Positions 31,075 through 41,769 of a stretch of DNA of 64,000 bases are shown in pieces; the stretch's first letter is position 1; each line of letters opens with the position of its first letter. The DNA is from Paraburkholderia saeva (GTDB taxonomy: Bacteria > Pseudomonadota > Gammaproteobacteria > Burkholderiales > Burkholderiaceae), in contig NZ_CAJQZC010000004.1 of assembly GCF_907164555.1 (NCBI RefSeq), positions 434,001 to 498,000 on the forward strand, in the 5' to 3' direction. Under the pieces are notes generated by a model. That model did no database searches. It worked only from the letters and a program-made list of their open reading frames with translations, and was not told the origin of the DNA. A program made the translations under genes and the position numbers.

Positions 31075-31704
31075 ATGAGTTACCACGACGAACAAGAATC
31101 GATTGAAAGCGTAAAGGCATGGTGGTCGCAGTGGGGTAATGCAACCACGTGGATCGTGCTGGCAGTGCTCGTCGCCGCAGCCGGCTGGAACGGCTGGAAT
31201 TTCTGGCAACGTCGTCAGGCGGCGGAGGCGGCCGTGCTGTACGACCAGGTCCAGCAGTCGTTCGCCTCGGGCGACAAGGCGAAGATCACCCGAGTCACGG
31301 CGGACATGGAAGACAAGTTCAGCGGCACCGCGTATGCGCAGATGACCGCGCTCGGTGCAGCGAAAGCGCTCTACACCGCCGGCGACGAGCCGGCAGCGAA
31401 GGCGCAGTTGCAGTGGGCCGTTGACCACGCGAAGGACGACGAGTTCAGGCAGATCGCGAAATTGCGTCTCGCTTCGCTGCTGCTCGACGAGAAGGCCTAT
31501 GATGCAGGGCTCGCATTGCTGGCCGAACCGCAGTCCGACGCATTCAAGGGCGTCGTGGCGGACGGTCGCGGCGATCTGCTCGCAGCCCAGGGCAAGCGCG
31601 ACGATGCACGCGCAGCCTACAAGCTCGCGCTCGACACGCTGTCGAAGAACGACACGTCGACGCGTCAGTTGATCCAGTTCAAGCTGGATGCGCTCGGCGG
31701 CTGA
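31075..31704 (+). CDS. yfgM: YfgM family tetratricopeptide-like membrane protein
   Basis: A 209-residue protein with one N-terminal membrane segment (about 25-43: ATTWIVLAVLVAAAGWNGW) and a helical periplasmic region with TPR-like repeats. YfgM is an ancillary SecYEG translocon subunit that interacts with the PpiD chaperone. The start MSYHDEQESIESVKAWW is characteristic. Its position between hisS and bamB is conserved and supports a role in envelope protein export. Confidence 0.9.
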   Translation: MSYHDEQESIESVKAWWSQWGNATTWIVLAVLVAAAGWNGWNFWQRRQAAEAAVLYDQVQQSFASGDKAKITRVTADMEDKFSGTAYAQMTALGAAKALYTAGDEPAAKAQLQWAVDHAKDDEFRQIAKLRLASLLLDEKAYDAGLALLAEPQSDAFKGVVADGRGDLLAAQGKRDDARAAYKLALDTLSKNDTSTRQLIQFKLDALGG

Positions 31705-31766
31705 CCGGCGCGTCGCGTGATCAACGGTTCCATTTGATAAATTCTCAATTAATGCTTCGTCCACCG

Positions 31767-32912
31767 ATGAATCTGCTGAAACGTTACGCTGTGCCCGTTG
31801 CCTGTGCGATGACCGTCCTTACGCTGGCGGCTTGCTCATCCACGAAAGACGAGCGCCGCGTGCCGACGCCGCTCACCGAGTTCAAGCCCGTGCTCGACGT
31901 GCAGCAGACGTGGAAGTCGAGCGTCGGCAAGGCGGGCCGCTATCTGTTCTCGCCGGTCGCCGTCGGCGATGCGGTGTATGCAGCGGGCGCGAACGGTTCG
32001 GTCGCAAAGATCGACGCGCAAACCGGCAAGGACATCTGGCGGACGAAGGTTGACGACGATCTCTCCGCAGGCGTCGGCAGCGACGGCAATCTGACGGCAG
32101 TCGGCGCGCTGAAGGGCGGCGTCTTCGTGCTCGGCCCGGACGGCAAGCTGCTGTGGAAGGGCACGGCACCCGGCGAAATCATCTCGCCGCCGCTGGTCGG
32201 CAACGGCCTCGTGGTCGTTCGCACGGTGGACGGCCAGATCACGGCTTTCAATGCGCAGACGGGCGAGCAGAAATGGAATTACCGCAACCGCGCGGTGCCG
32301 CTCAACCTGCGTGTCTCGTCGGGTATGACATTCGCGGGCGATCAGGCCGTGCTGGCCGGTTTCCCGGGCGGCGCGTTCGCCGCAATCAACCTGCAGACGG
32401 GCGACGCGTTCTGGCAGACGCCGGTGTCCTATCCAAAGGGCGTGACGGAAGTCGAGCGTATCAACGACGTGACCGGTGCTCCGGCGCTTCTTGGCGCGCA
32501 AACCTGTGCCGTGACGTTCCAGGGGCAGATTGGCTGTTTTGACGCGAATTCGGGCCGCGCCGTGTGGGAGCACAAATTCTCGAGCACGAGCGGCCTCGCG
32601 GAAGATGAAGCCGTCGTCGTCGCAGGTGACGACTGGGCGGTCATGCAGGCGTTCGACTCCGCGACCGGCCGTCCGCTGTGGACCAACGACAAGCTGAAGA
32701 GCCGGGACGTCGGCGTGCCGTTCCTGCTGGGTCACGCAGCCGTGGTGGGCGATTTCGAGGGCTACGTTCATTTCCTGTCGCGCGACGACGGTTCGTTCGT
32801 TGCCCGCATGAAGACCGATGGCAGCGCAATTACTGCCGCTCCGGTCCTCGCGGGCGACACACTCGTCGTGCAGACGCACGACGGCGACCTGTACGGTTTC
32901 CGTCCGCGCTGA
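31767..32912 (+). CDS. bamB: Outer membrane protein assembly factor BamB
   Basis: Lipoprotein of the BAM complex with an eight-bladed beta-propeller of PQQ-like repeats that binds BamA. The 381-residue protein has a signal peptide ending in lipobox LAAC, followed by repeats containing the pattern AxxGxVxAxDAxTGxxxW (for example AAGANGSVAKIDAQTGKDIW). ATG 31767 gives the clean signal peptide; in-frame ATGs upstream at 31734 and 31752 add non-signal residues. It completes a group with bamC in the same window. Confidence 0.93.
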   Translation: MNLLKRYAVPVACAMTVLTLAACSSTKDERRVPTPLTEFKPVLDVQQTWKSSVGKAGRYLFSPVAVGDAVYAAGANGSVAKIDAQTGKDIWRTKVDDDLSAGVGSDGNLTAVGALKGGVFVLGPDGKLLWKGTAPGEIISPPLVGNGLVVVRTVDGQITAFNAQTGEQKWNYRNRAVPLNLRVSSGMTFAGDQAVLAGFPGGAFAAINLQTGDAFWQTPVSYPKGVTEVERINDVTGAPALLGAQTCAVTFQGQIGCFDANSGRAVWEHKFSSTSGLAEDEAVVVAGDDWAVMQAFDSATGRPLWTNDKLKSRDVGVPFLLGHAAVVGDFEGYVHFLSRDDGSFVARMKTDGSAITAAPVLAGDTLVVQTHDGDLYGFRPR

Positions 32913-33376
32913 TCGCACGCACGCAGCTTCGTTCGATCTGATCGACGCGCTGGCCGGCTTTGCCGGCCGCACGTATTTCTGGCGTAGCATCCATTACGCT
33001 GCGCCCGTGTTGGGAATGGAGATACAGGCTGCCGGCCCGGCTGGTCCGGCGGTCCAGTAAAAAGTAGTACCTGGGCGGCGCGGTGGGTGCGCGCCTGTCG
33101 CGAAATGCGACGTCCGGTTCAAGCGCCGTCCGCAACGCAGGATCTGCAGACGCTTAAGGCCTCGCGCATGCCGCATGCAGTTCCTGCGCGCATCGTATGA
33201 AGGTCGCGCCAGCCAGCCAGTTCCTCGTCGGCCGGGAGATGCATCGATGGTTCGCATCCCGGGTGTGACCGATTTCGTGATAATTTTTGTCAAACGCAGC
33301 CAACAGGCAGTCATGCGGCGTCGCCGTACGGCCCGTCGAGTCTCTCGACCTTGCGTTTCACTGTGAACAACATCTG
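32913..33376. other. 464-bp intergenic stretch between bamB and der
   Basis: No convincing gene. It contains a perfect hairpin, GGCCGGC-TTT-GCCGGCC (32952-32968), without a T run, and a short hairpin, GTCGAG-TCT-CTCGAC (33335-33349), 27 bp before the der ATG. A GATAAT (33279-33284) may be a -10 for der. An open frame enters der from 33287, but it lacks the family N-terminus. The unusual length within a packed operon could reflect a small RNA or an internal promoter; nothing in the sequence decides this. Confidence 0.5.
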
Positions 33377-34714
33377 ATGAAACCCGTTATTGCCCTCGTC
33401 GGGCGCCCCAATGTGGGGAAATCCACGCTGTTCAACCGTCTCACGCGTTCGCGTGATGCGCTCGTCGCCGATCTGCCGGGGCTGACGCGTGACCGTCACT
33501 ACGGCGAAGGGCGAACGGGCGAGCGGCCGTATCTGGTCGTCGACACGGGCGGTTTCGAGCCGGTCGCGAAGGACGGCATCCTGCACGAAATGGCGCGCCA
33601 GACGCGCCAGGCGGTGGAGGAGTCGGACGTCGTCGTGTTTATCGTCGACGGCCGCAATGGCCTCGCGCCGCAGGACAAGTCGATCGCCGACTACCTGCGC
33701 AAGACTGGCCGGCCGATTTTCCTCGTCGTGAACAAGGCCGAGGGCATGAAGTACAGCGCGGTAGCCGCTGACTTCTACGAACTTGGCCTCGGCGACCCGC
33801 GCGCGATTTCCGCGGCGCACGGCGACGGCGTGACGGAAATGATCAACGAGGCGCTCGGCGTCGCGTACGCGGGTCATCCGGAGGAGGAAGACGAAGACAA
33901 GGACGCGCGCGGCATCAAGATCGCGATCGTCGGGCGCCCGAACGTCGGCAAGTCGACGCTGATCAATACGCTCGTCGGCGAAGATCGCGTGATCGCATTC
34001 GACATGCCCGGCACGACGCGCGATTCGATCTACGTCGACTTCGAGCGTCAGGGCAAGAATTACACGCTGATTGATACGGCCGGCTTGCGGCGCCGCGGCA
34101 AGGTGTTCGAGGCAATCGAGAAATTCTCGGTGGTGAAGACGCTGCAGTCGATCTCGGATGCGAACGTCGTGATCCTGCTGCTCGACGCGCGCCAGGATAT
34201 TTCGGAGCAGGACGCGCACATCGCCGGCTTCGTCGTCGAGCAGGGACGTGCGCTCGTGGTCGGCGTGAACAAATGGGACGGTCTCGATTCGCACGTGCGC
34301 GAGCGCACGAAAGCGGATCTGGAGCGCAAGCTAAAATTTCTCGACTTCGCCAAGTTTCACTTCATTTCGGCGGCGGAGAAAACGGGTATCGGCCAGCTGA
34401 TGCGATCAGTCGATGACGCCTACGCCGCCGCCATGGCGAAGCTGCCGACGCCGAAGCTGACCCGCGCGCTGATCGACGCGGTCGAGTTCCAGCAGCCCCG
34501 ACGTCGTGGACCGGTGCGTCCGAAGTTGCGCTACGCGCACCAGGGTGGACAGAACCCGCCGATCATCGTGATTCACGGCAACGCACTCGACGCAATTACT
34601 GAAACGTATAAGCGCTACCTCGAAAACCGCTTCCGGGAAACTTTCGCGCTGACCGGGACTCCATTGCGCATAGAGTTCCGTTCGTCGACGAACCCTTACG
34701 CGGATAAAGGCTGA
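33377..34714 (+). CDS. der: Ribosome biogenesis GTPase Der (EngA)
   Basis: Essential GTPase with two tandem G domains, needed for 50S subunit assembly. The 445-residue protein has a first G domain with [12 protein letters not shown] near the N-terminus and a second with [12 protein letters not shown] near residue 185. It also has DMPGTTRD and NKWD motifs and a KH-like C-terminal domain ([15 protein letters not shown]). The two P-loops and the length are diagnostic. It precedes hfq by 150 bp. Confidence 0.97.
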   Translation: MKPVIALVGRPNVGKSTLFNRLTRSRDALVADLPGLTRDRHYGEGRTGERPYLVVDTGGFEPVAKDGILHEMARQTRQAVEESDVVVFIVDGRNGLAPQDKSIADYLRKTGRPIFLVVNKAEGMKYSAVAADFYELGLGDPRAISAAHGDGVTEMINEALGVAYAGHPEEEDEDKDARGIKIAIVGRPNVGKSTLINTLVGEDRVIAFDMPGTTRDSIYVDFERQGKNYTLIDTAGLRRRGKVFEAIEKFSVVKTLQSISDANVVILLLDARQDISEQDAHIAGFVVEQGRALVVGVNKWDGLDSHVRERTKADLERKLKFLDFAKFHFISAAEKTGIGQLMRSVDDAYAAAMAKLPTPKLTRALIDAVEFQQPRRRGPVRPKLRYAHQGGQNPPIIVIHGNALDAITETYKRYLENRFRETFALTGTPLRIEFRSSTNPYADKG

Positions 34715-34785
34715 AACCCCGAAACCCGCGTGTGTGCTGGGTTTGGCCGGATGGCCAGGCGGCTCGCGCACAAACAAAAATCGGC

Positions 34786-34791
34786 TATAGT
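34786..34791 (+). promoter_or_regulatory. Candidate -10 element of an hfq promoter
   Basis: TATAGT lies 73 bp before the hfq ATG. Its predicted start point (about 34797-34799) coincides with the first bases of the hairpin at 34799-34830. No clear -35 is visible. Confidence 0.4.
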
Positions 34792-34798
34792 GTAGCGG

Positions 34799-34830
34799 TT
34801 GACGGCGAATTTCTTTTTCTTCGCCGTCAA
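34799..34830 (+). promoter_or_regulatory. 11-bp hairpin with pyrimidine-rich loop in the hfq leader
   Basis: TTGACGGCGAA (34799-34809) and TTCGCCGTCAA (34820-34830) form a perfect stem around the loop TTTCTTTTTC. Two G-U pairs could extend it outward. It is not followed by a T run, so it does not look like a terminator for der. A U-rich loop is the kind of sequence Hfq binds. Confidence 0.6.
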
Positions 34831-34864
34831 TTCAGTCAACCTGCAAAAAAATACGGAGTTTGCT

Positions 34865-35101
34865 ATGAGCAACAAAGGGCAATTGTTACAAGACCCGTTT
34901 TTGAACGCACTGCGCAAAGAGCACGTGCCGGTCTCGATCTATCTGGTCAACGGCATCAAGCTTCAAGGGAACATCGAATCGTTCGACCAGTACGTCGTGT
35001 TGCTCCGGAATACGGTTACCCAGATGGTCTACAAGCACGCAATCTCGACAGTCGTGCCGGCCCGTCCGGTGAATTTCCACCCGGATTCTGAACAGTCCTA
35101 A
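34865..35101 (+). CDS. hfq: RNA-binding protein Hfq
   Basis: Sm-like hexameric RNA chaperone that pairs small RNAs with mRNAs. The 78-residue protein has the Sm1 region ([22 protein letters not shown]) and the Sm2 motif YKHAIST with the conserved Tyr56-Lys57-His58. The C-terminal tail is very short (about ten residues), as in many beta-proteobacteria. ATG 34865 follows a GGAG ribosome site. An upstream in-frame extension covers the leader hairpin and is rejected. It is directly followed by hflX-hflK-hflC. Confidence 0.98.
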   Translation: MSNKGQLLQDPFLNALRKEHVPVSIYLVNGIKLQGNIESFDQYVVLLRNTVTQMVYKHAISTVVPARPVNFHPDSEQS

Positions 35102-35159
35102 CCCCTCGTCGCGGCCGGCATAGCATCGCCCGTCGGCGATCTCTCCCGGCCGCTTCATT

Positions 35160-36347
35160 TTGATACCCTCCAATTTGACCAACGCAGCGCTTGTCGGTAT
35201 CGACTTCGGAAAGATCGATTTCGAAGCCAGTCTCGAAGAACTCAGTCTGCTCGCGCAAAGCGCGGGTGCGAATCCTGTAGTCACCCTCACCGGACGTCGG
35301 TCCGCCCCTGACGCCAAGATGTTCGTCGGCAGCGGCAAGGCCGAGGAACTGCGTCTTGCGTGTGAGGCGAATGACATCGAAATCGTCATCTTCAATCACG
35401 CACTTGCTCCTGCGCAGCAGCGCAATCTGGAGCAGGCGCTTAACAGGCGCGTGATCGACCGGACGAGCCTCATTCTCGACATCTTCGCCCAACGCGCCCG
35501 CAGCCACGAAGGCAAGCTGCAGGTGGAGTTGGCGCAGTTGCAATACCTCGCTACGCGGCTGATCCGCGCATGGACTCACCTTGAGCGGCAGAAGGGTGGT
35601 ATTGGCCTGCGCGGTCCGGGTGAAACGCAGCTCGAAACCGACCGCCGCCTGATCGGCGAGCGCATCAAGGCGCTCAAGACGCGGCTCGAAAAGCTGCGGC
35701 GCCAGCATGGCACGCAGCGCCGGCAGCGCGAGCGCAATCGCACGATGTCGGTGTCGCTCGTCGGCTATACGAACGCGGGCAAGTCCACGCTCTTCAATGC
35801 GCTGACCAAGGCGCAGGCTTACGCCGCCGACCAGCTGTTCGCCACGCTCGATACGACGTCGCGCCGCGTGTATCTGGGCGACGAGGTGGGCCAGGTGGTG
35901 GTGTCCGACACGGTCGGCTTCATCCGCGAACTGCCTCACCAGCTGGTGGCCGCTTTCCGCGCGACGCTCGAAGAAACCATTCACGCCGATCTGCTGCTGC
36001 ATGTCGTCGATGCATCGAGCGCCGTGCGGCTCGACCAGATCGACCAGGTGAACGTCGTGCTGCACGAAATCGGTGCGGACGCGATCCGGCAGGTGCTGGT
36101 CTTCAACAAGATCGACGCCGTGCCTGAGCTGGCGGCCCGTGGCGACACGGTCGAGCGGGATGAGTATGGTAATATTTCGCGCGTCTTTTTGAGCGCGCGC
36201 ACCGGGCAGGGGCTGGACACGCTGCGCGCTGCCATCGCCGAAATCGCGACCGCCGAATACCTTTCCGACCAGGAACGTCCATTGCCGGAAGAAGACCGGC
36301 CAGCGGCACCAACCGACGACCGCAAGGTCCCAGAACTCGGGCATTGA
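35160..36347 (+). CDS. hflX: GTPase HflX (ribosome rescue/splitting)
   Basis: GTPase that binds the 50S subunit and splits stalled ribosomes, notably under heat stress. The 395-residue protein has the N-terminal nucleotide-binding-like domain (GRRSAPDAKMFVGSGKAEEL), the conserved GGIGLRGPGETQLETDRR, and a G domain with GYTNAGKSTLFN, SDTVGFI and FNKID. The start appears to be TTG at 35160, with a second in-frame TTG at 35175 giving the family start TNAALVGID. Neither has a good ribosome site, so coupling to hfq 58 bp upstream is possible. Confidence 0.93.
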   Translation: MIPSNLTNAALVGIDFGKIDFEASLEELSLLAQSAGANPVVTLTGRRSAPDAKMFVGSGKAEELRLACEANDIEIVIFNHALAPAQQRNLEQALNRRVIDRTSLILDIFAQRARSHEGKLQVELAQLQYLATRLIRAWTHLERQKGGIGLRGPGETQLETDRRLIGERIKALKTRLEKLRRQHGTQRRQRERNRTMSVSLVGYTNAGKSTLFNALTKAQAYAADQLFATLDTTSRRVYLGDEVGQVVVSDTVGFIRELPHQLVAAFRATLEETIHADLLLHVVDASSAVRLDQIDQVNVVLHEIGADAIRQVLVFNKIDAVPELAARGDTVERDEYGNISRVFLSARTGQGLDTLRAAIAEIATAEYLSDQERPLPEEDRPAAPTDDRKVPELGH

Positions 36348-36396
36348 CCCGTTCCAATTGCATTGACCGGCTGTCTACTCTGGTGAACGAACACAG

Positions 36397-37785
36397 GTGA
36401 ACGATTACAACGAGCGGAGTACATGGCTGCGCGTGCGCGCCATTTTCTCGATGAACGATCCGCGCTGGGGCCGGGGCGACGGCAATGGCGACAAGCAGCG
36501 TCCGAACGATCCGAAGCGTCCGCCAAACGGCAAGGATGGCGAAAGCCCGCCCGATCTCGACGAGATGTGGCGCGACTTCAACCGCCGTCTGTCGCGCGTG
36601 TTCGGTCGCAAGGGCGGTGGTTCAGGCAACGGCGAGCGCCGCCCGGACAACGGCCGCGGCGCGCGCATCGGTGTGGGCATCGTCATCGGCGTGCTGATCG
36701 CGATCTGGCTGGGTAGCGGCGTGTTCGTCGTGCAGGACGGTCAGGCGGGTGTGGTCTCGCAGTTCGGCCAGTATCGTTACACGGCCGGTCAGGGCGCTCA
36801 CTGGCGTCTGCCGTATCCGTTCGAATCGCACGAGATGGTCAACGTCGGTCAGGTGCGTTCGGTCGAAATCGGCCGTAATAACGTCGTACGCATGCCCAAC
36901 GTGAAAGACGCATCGATGCTGACGCACGACGGCGGTATCGTCGACGTGCGGTTCTCGGTGCAATACCAGATCCGCAAGCCGACCGACTACCTGTTCCGCA
37001 GCGTTGACCCCGATCAAACGGTGACACAGGCCGCGCAGGCTGCGATCCGTCAGATCGTGGGCGCCCGCAGCACGGACAGTGTCCTCGATCAGGATCGCGA
37101 AGCAATCCGCCTGCAGCTCACTGATTCCATCCAGCGTTCGCTCGACGAATTCCACACGGGTCTTGCCGTGACCGGTGTCACGATTCAGGGTGTTACGCCG
37201 CCCGAACAGGTCCAGTCCGCGTTCGACGATGCCGCGAAAGCGCAGCAGGATCGCGCGCGTGTAAAGACCGACGCCGAGGCGTATGCGAACGACCTGTTGC
37301 CGCGCGCGCAGGCCGACGCCGCCCGCATGATCGACGACGCACATGCTTACAGCGAGCGCGTCGTGGCTCAGGCGCAGGGCGATGCCGAGCGCTTTAGCCA
37401 GGTCTACGCTCAATACTCGAAGGCGCCCGCCGTGATCCGCGAGCGCATGTACCTGGACACCATGCAGCATATCTACTCGAATACGACGAAGGTGTTCGTC
37501 GACAGCAAGTCGGCGAACAACGTGCTGTATCTGCCGCTCGACAAGCTCGTCGAGCAGACGCGCCAGCGCGCTGCCGATGCCGCAAACGGCGCTCAGGCCG
37601 GCCCGGGTTCGCCCGCGGCAGCGCCGCAGGGCGCGAGCGGCGCTGCTGCGACGGCGGCACCGCTGCCTGCGTCGGGTGCGTCGGCCGTGCCGGCCAGTGG
37701 CGCAAGCCAGGCGGCCGCAGCGAGCGAAGCGTTCCGTTCGCGCGATTCGTTCCGTAGTCGCGGTCGCGACGAAGAACTGCAATAA
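36397..37785 (+). CDS. hflK: FtsH protease activity modulator HflK
   Basis: Membrane-anchored SPFH/prohibitin-family protein that assembles with HflC around the FtsH protease. The 462-residue protein has a Gly/Asp/Arg-rich cytoplasmic N-terminus, a membrane segment (about 90-112), an SPFH domain (about 113-300) and a helical region. The C-terminal tail of about 70 residues is rich in Ala, Gly, Pro and Ser. GTG 36397 is used, with the start MNDYNERSTWLR; ATG 36451 (MNDPRWGRGDGN) is a plausible alternative. hflC starts 11 bp after its stop. Confidence 0.93.
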   Translation: MNDYNERSTWLRVRAIFSMNDPRWGRGDGNGDKQRPNDPKRPPNGKDGESPPDLDEMWRDFNRRLSRVFGRKGGGSGNGERRPDNGRGARIGVGIVIGVLIAIWLGSGVFVVQDGQAGVVSQFGQYRYTAGQGAHWRLPYPFESHEMVNVGQVRSVEIGRNNVVRMPNVKDASMLTHDGGIVDVRFSVQYQIRKPTDYLFRSVDPDQTVTQAAQAAIRQIVGARSTDSVLDQDREAIRLQLTDSIQRSLDEFHTGLAVTGVTIQGVTPPEQVQSAFDDAAKAQQDRARVKTDAEAYANDLLPRAQADAARMIDDAHAYSERVVAQAQGDAERFSQVYAQYSKAPAVIRERMYLDTMQHIYSNTTKVFVDSKSANNVLYLPLDKLVEQTRQRAADAANGAQAGPGSPAAAPQGASGAAATAAPLPASGASAVPASGASQAAAASEAFRSRDSFRSRGRDEELQ

Positions 37786-37796
37786 GGAGCGCGAAC

Positions 37797-38705
37797 ATGA
37801 ACCGAATCATTGCGCTCGTCATTGCTGTTGTGATCGTGCTGTTCGCCGCATCGTCGATGGTGTATGTGGTCGACCAGCGTCACATGGCCGTCGTGTCCGC
37901 CCATGGCGACACAGCACCCAGACTCGTCGGCCCCGGCCTGCACGTCAAGTTGCCGCCGCCGCTGCAAACCGCAACGCTCGTCGATACGCGCATCCAGTCT
38001 GTCGACGCACCGGACGCCGACCGCTATGTCACGTCCGACAAGATCGATATTCTCGTGAATCCGGTGATCCGCTATCGCGTGACCGATCCGCTGAAGCTCT
38101 TCGCGGATACGAAGGGTGACGCGCAGGGGTTGCCTGAACGGCTGGCTGCGATGTCGCGCGACGCCCTCGGCGACGTCTTCGCGAAGGCTACACTCGCCGA
38201 TGCGCTGGCAAAGCAGCAGGACATCGCAGCCGAAGCGCGTACGGCGATGCAGAAGGTCACGGCGCCGCTCGGCATCGATGTGATCGACGTGCAGCTGACA
38301 CGCATCGACTTTCCGGCGGCCATGACCGACTCCGTCTACAAGCGCATGATGGCGGTACGCGAGCAGATCGCGAGCGACGTGCGCGCGCTGGGCGCGACCG
38401 AAGCCGACAAGATCCGGGCGGATGCGAGCCTGAAGCAACAGCAGGTTGTTGCGGACGCTTATCGCGAAGCGCAGAAGATCAAGGGCGAGGGCGATGGCAA
38501 CGCGGCATCGATCGCCGCCGAGGCCTTTGGCCGCGACCCGCAGTTCTATGAGTTTTACCAGAGCATGCAGGCGTACCGGAACAGCTTCAAGCCGAATGAC
38601 GTGATCGTGGTCGATTCAGGCAGCGAGTTCTTCCGCTTCATGCGCAGCCCGACGGGCGGCACGTCGCCGGACGCCGCCGCTGCTGCCCCCGCCCGCAAAC
38701 ACTGA
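37797..38705 (+). CDS. hflC: FtsH protease activity modulator HflC
   Basis: Partner of HflK in the periplasmic-facing complex that regulates FtsH. The 302-residue protein begins with a membrane segment (MNRIIALVIAVVIVLFAASS) followed by the SPFH domain and helices. The conserved EFYQSMQAYRNSF region lies near the C-terminus. AAGGAG precedes the ATG. The order hfq-hflX-hflK-hflC is conserved in proteobacteria. Confidence 0.96.
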   Translation: MNRIIALVIAVVIVLFAASSMVYVVDQRHMAVVSAHGDTAPRLVGPGLHVKLPPPLQTATLVDTRIQSVDAPDADRYVTSDKIDILVNPVIRYRVTDPLKLFADTKGDAQGLPERLAAMSRDALGDVFAKATLADALAKQQDIAAEARTAMQKVTAPLGIDVIDVQLTRIDFPAAMTDSVYKRMMAVREQIASDVRALGATEADKIRADASLKQQQVVADAYREAQKIKGEGDGNAASIAAEAFGRDPQFYEFYQSMQAYRNSFKPNDVIVVDSGSEFFRFMRSPTGGTSPDAAAAAPARKH

Positions 38706-38751
38706 TTACCGGAGCGTCGCGCGCCTTGCGCGCAGCGACGCCGTCATTCGA

Positions 38752-38943
38752 ATGGATATAGCCGGCTCGTTACTGCTCGCGATCGCCCTGATGCTGATCA
38801 TCGAGGGGATGTTCCCCTTTGTGTTCCCGAGCGCCTGGCGCGACACGTTTCGTAGAATTGCGGAGCGACCCGTGAATCAGGTGCGCATCGGCGGCCTGAT
38901 CGTGATGGTGCTCGGGCTGGTGTTGCTGCTGATCGCGACATAG
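38752..38943 (+). CDS. DUF2065 family small membrane protein
   Basis: A 63-residue protein with two hydrophobic segments (about 5-24 and 45-62) separated by a short polar loop with FPSAWRDTFRRIAERP. This is the DUF2065 (YjeT-like) family, commonly encoded after hflC. Its function is unknown. It begins 46 bp after hflC and is probably in the same transcript. Confidence 0.88.
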   Translation: MDIAGSLLLAIALMLIIEGMFPFVFPSAWRDTFRRIAERPVNQVRIGGLIVMVLGLVLLLIAT

Positions 38944-38956
38944 GCGCAATCTGGGT

Positions 38957-38972
38957 GCCTCGTGAGCGAGGC
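38957..38972 (+). repeat. Small hairpin between the DUF2065 gene and hisZ
   Basis: GCCTCG (38957-38962), TGAG, CGAGGC (38967-38972), a perfect 6-bp stem without a T run, lies 13 bp after the DUF2065 stop. It may be an RNA-stability element or weak attenuator. Confidence 0.35.
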
Positions 38973-39121
38973 GGGTTCGCAAGACGCACGCGCCACGAAC
39001 GCGAGCGAGGCGCGATACGGGTGCTGCGCCAGCCCGGCCCGCTCGCAGGCGCTTTCCGCCATTTACCCGTCATATACCGGTGCGCCCGCGCGCCCGTGTT
39101 CAACGTCGTAGGACTGTATCG

Positions 39122-40273
39122 ATGTCGACCTGGTTACTTCCCGAGAATATTGCCGACGTGCTGCCGTCGGAGGCCCGCAAGATCGAAGAGTTGCGTCGCC
39201 GGCTGCTGGACCGTTTTCGCGCCTACGGCTACGAAATGGTCATGCCGCCGATGCTGGAATACCTCGAATCGCTACTGACAAGCGGCGGCACCGACCTGAA
39301 CCTGCGCACGTTCAAGCTCGTCGACCAGATGTCGGGCCGCACGCTCGGTCTGCGCGCCGACATCACGCCGCAGGTTGCGCGTATCGACGCCCACCTGCTG
39401 AACCGCCAGGGCGTGACGCGTCTGTGCTACGCAGGCAACGTGCTGCACACGCGTCCGCGCGGCCTGCACGCAACGCGTGAACAGATCCAGATCGGCGCTG
39501 AAATCTACGGTCACGCCGGCCTCGAAGCCGATCTCGAGATCCAGCAGTTGATGCTCGATGCACTGCGTCTTGCCGGTCTCGCGAAAGTGCGGCTCGATCT
39601 GTGCCATGCGGGCGTGCTCTCCGCGCTGATCGCGAACGAACCGAAAGCCGTCGCGCTCGGTGAAGCGCTGTACGAAGCGCTCGCCGGCAAGGACGTGCCG
39701 CGTCTCGCCGAACTGACCGCGGACCTTTTGCCCGCGACACGCGACGCACTGCGCGTCCTGCCGACGCTCTACGGCGATGCCTCGGTGCTCGCCGAAGCCC
39801 GCACGCGGCTGCCGGCGACGTCGGAAATCGCGCGTGCGCTCGACGACCTCGCGTTCCTCGCGGCGCAGGTCGACGGCGCCGAAGTGATGATCGATCTGGC
39901 CGACCTTCGCGGCTACGCGTACCACAGCGGCGTGATGTTCTCGGCCTATGTCGACGGCGTGCCGAATGCGGTGGCGCGCGGCGGACGTTACGACAAGGTC
40001 GGCGAAGCGTACGGTCGTGCGCGACCCGCGACCGGCTTCTCGCTCGATCTGCGCGAAGTGGCGCGGATCTCGCCCGTCGAGGCGCGCAGCAGCGCGATCC
40101 TGGCGCCGTGGCAACACGACGACGCGTTGCGTGCGAGCGTTGCCGCGTTGCGCGACGCCGGCGAAGTGGTGATCCAGGCGCTGCCAGGCCACGATCACGA
40201 TCTGGATGAATTCGCGTGCGACCGCGTGCTGGTCGAACGCAACGGTGCCTGGGTCGTGGAAGCACGTTCCTGA
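39122..40273 (+). CDS. hisZ: ATP phosphoribosyltransferase regulatory subunit HisZ
   Basis: HisRS-like paralogue without synthetase activity that activates the short form of HisG at the first step of histidine synthesis. The 383-residue protein has a HisRS catalytic-like fold ([21 protein letters not shown], then [17 protein letters not shown]) but no anticodon-binding domain. ATG 39122 matches the family start. Its presence implies a short-form hisG elsewhere. It sits between the hfl genes and purA. Confidence 0.92.
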   Translation: MSTWLLPENIADVLPSEARKIEELRRRLLDRFRAYGYEMVMPPMLEYLESLLTSGGTDLNLRTFKLVDQMSGRTLGLRADITPQVARIDAHLLNRQGVTRLCYAGNVLHTRPRGLHATREQIQIGAEIYGHAGLEADLEIQQLMLDALRLAGLAKVRLDLCHAGVLSALIANEPKAVALGEALYEALAGKDVPRLAELTADLLPATRDALRVLPTLYGDASVLAEARTRLPATSEIARALDDLAFLAAQVDGAEVMIDLADLRGYAYHSGVMFSAYVDGVPNAVARGGRYDKVGEAYGRARPATGFSLDLREVARISPVEARSSAILAPWQHDDALRASVAALRDAGEVVIQALPGHDHDLDEFACDRVLVERNGAWVVEARS

Positions 40274-40389
40274 ACAGCGGAAAATACGGGCGCAGCGAGC
40301 CGCCGCGTCGACTTTGAAATACCCGGAATAACGGCCATGCCGTTGAGCGGAAACGGAAAAAATCCGGAACCTTCCGCGAATATCGGTAG

Positions 40390-41766
<1,377 letters not shown>

Positions 41767-41769
41767 GTT

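Noticed and set aside
32952..32968. GGCCGGC-TTT-GCCGGCC hairpin after bamB considered as a terminator
   Set aside because: No T run follows, so termination is not supported; it is mentioned only in the intergenic entry.
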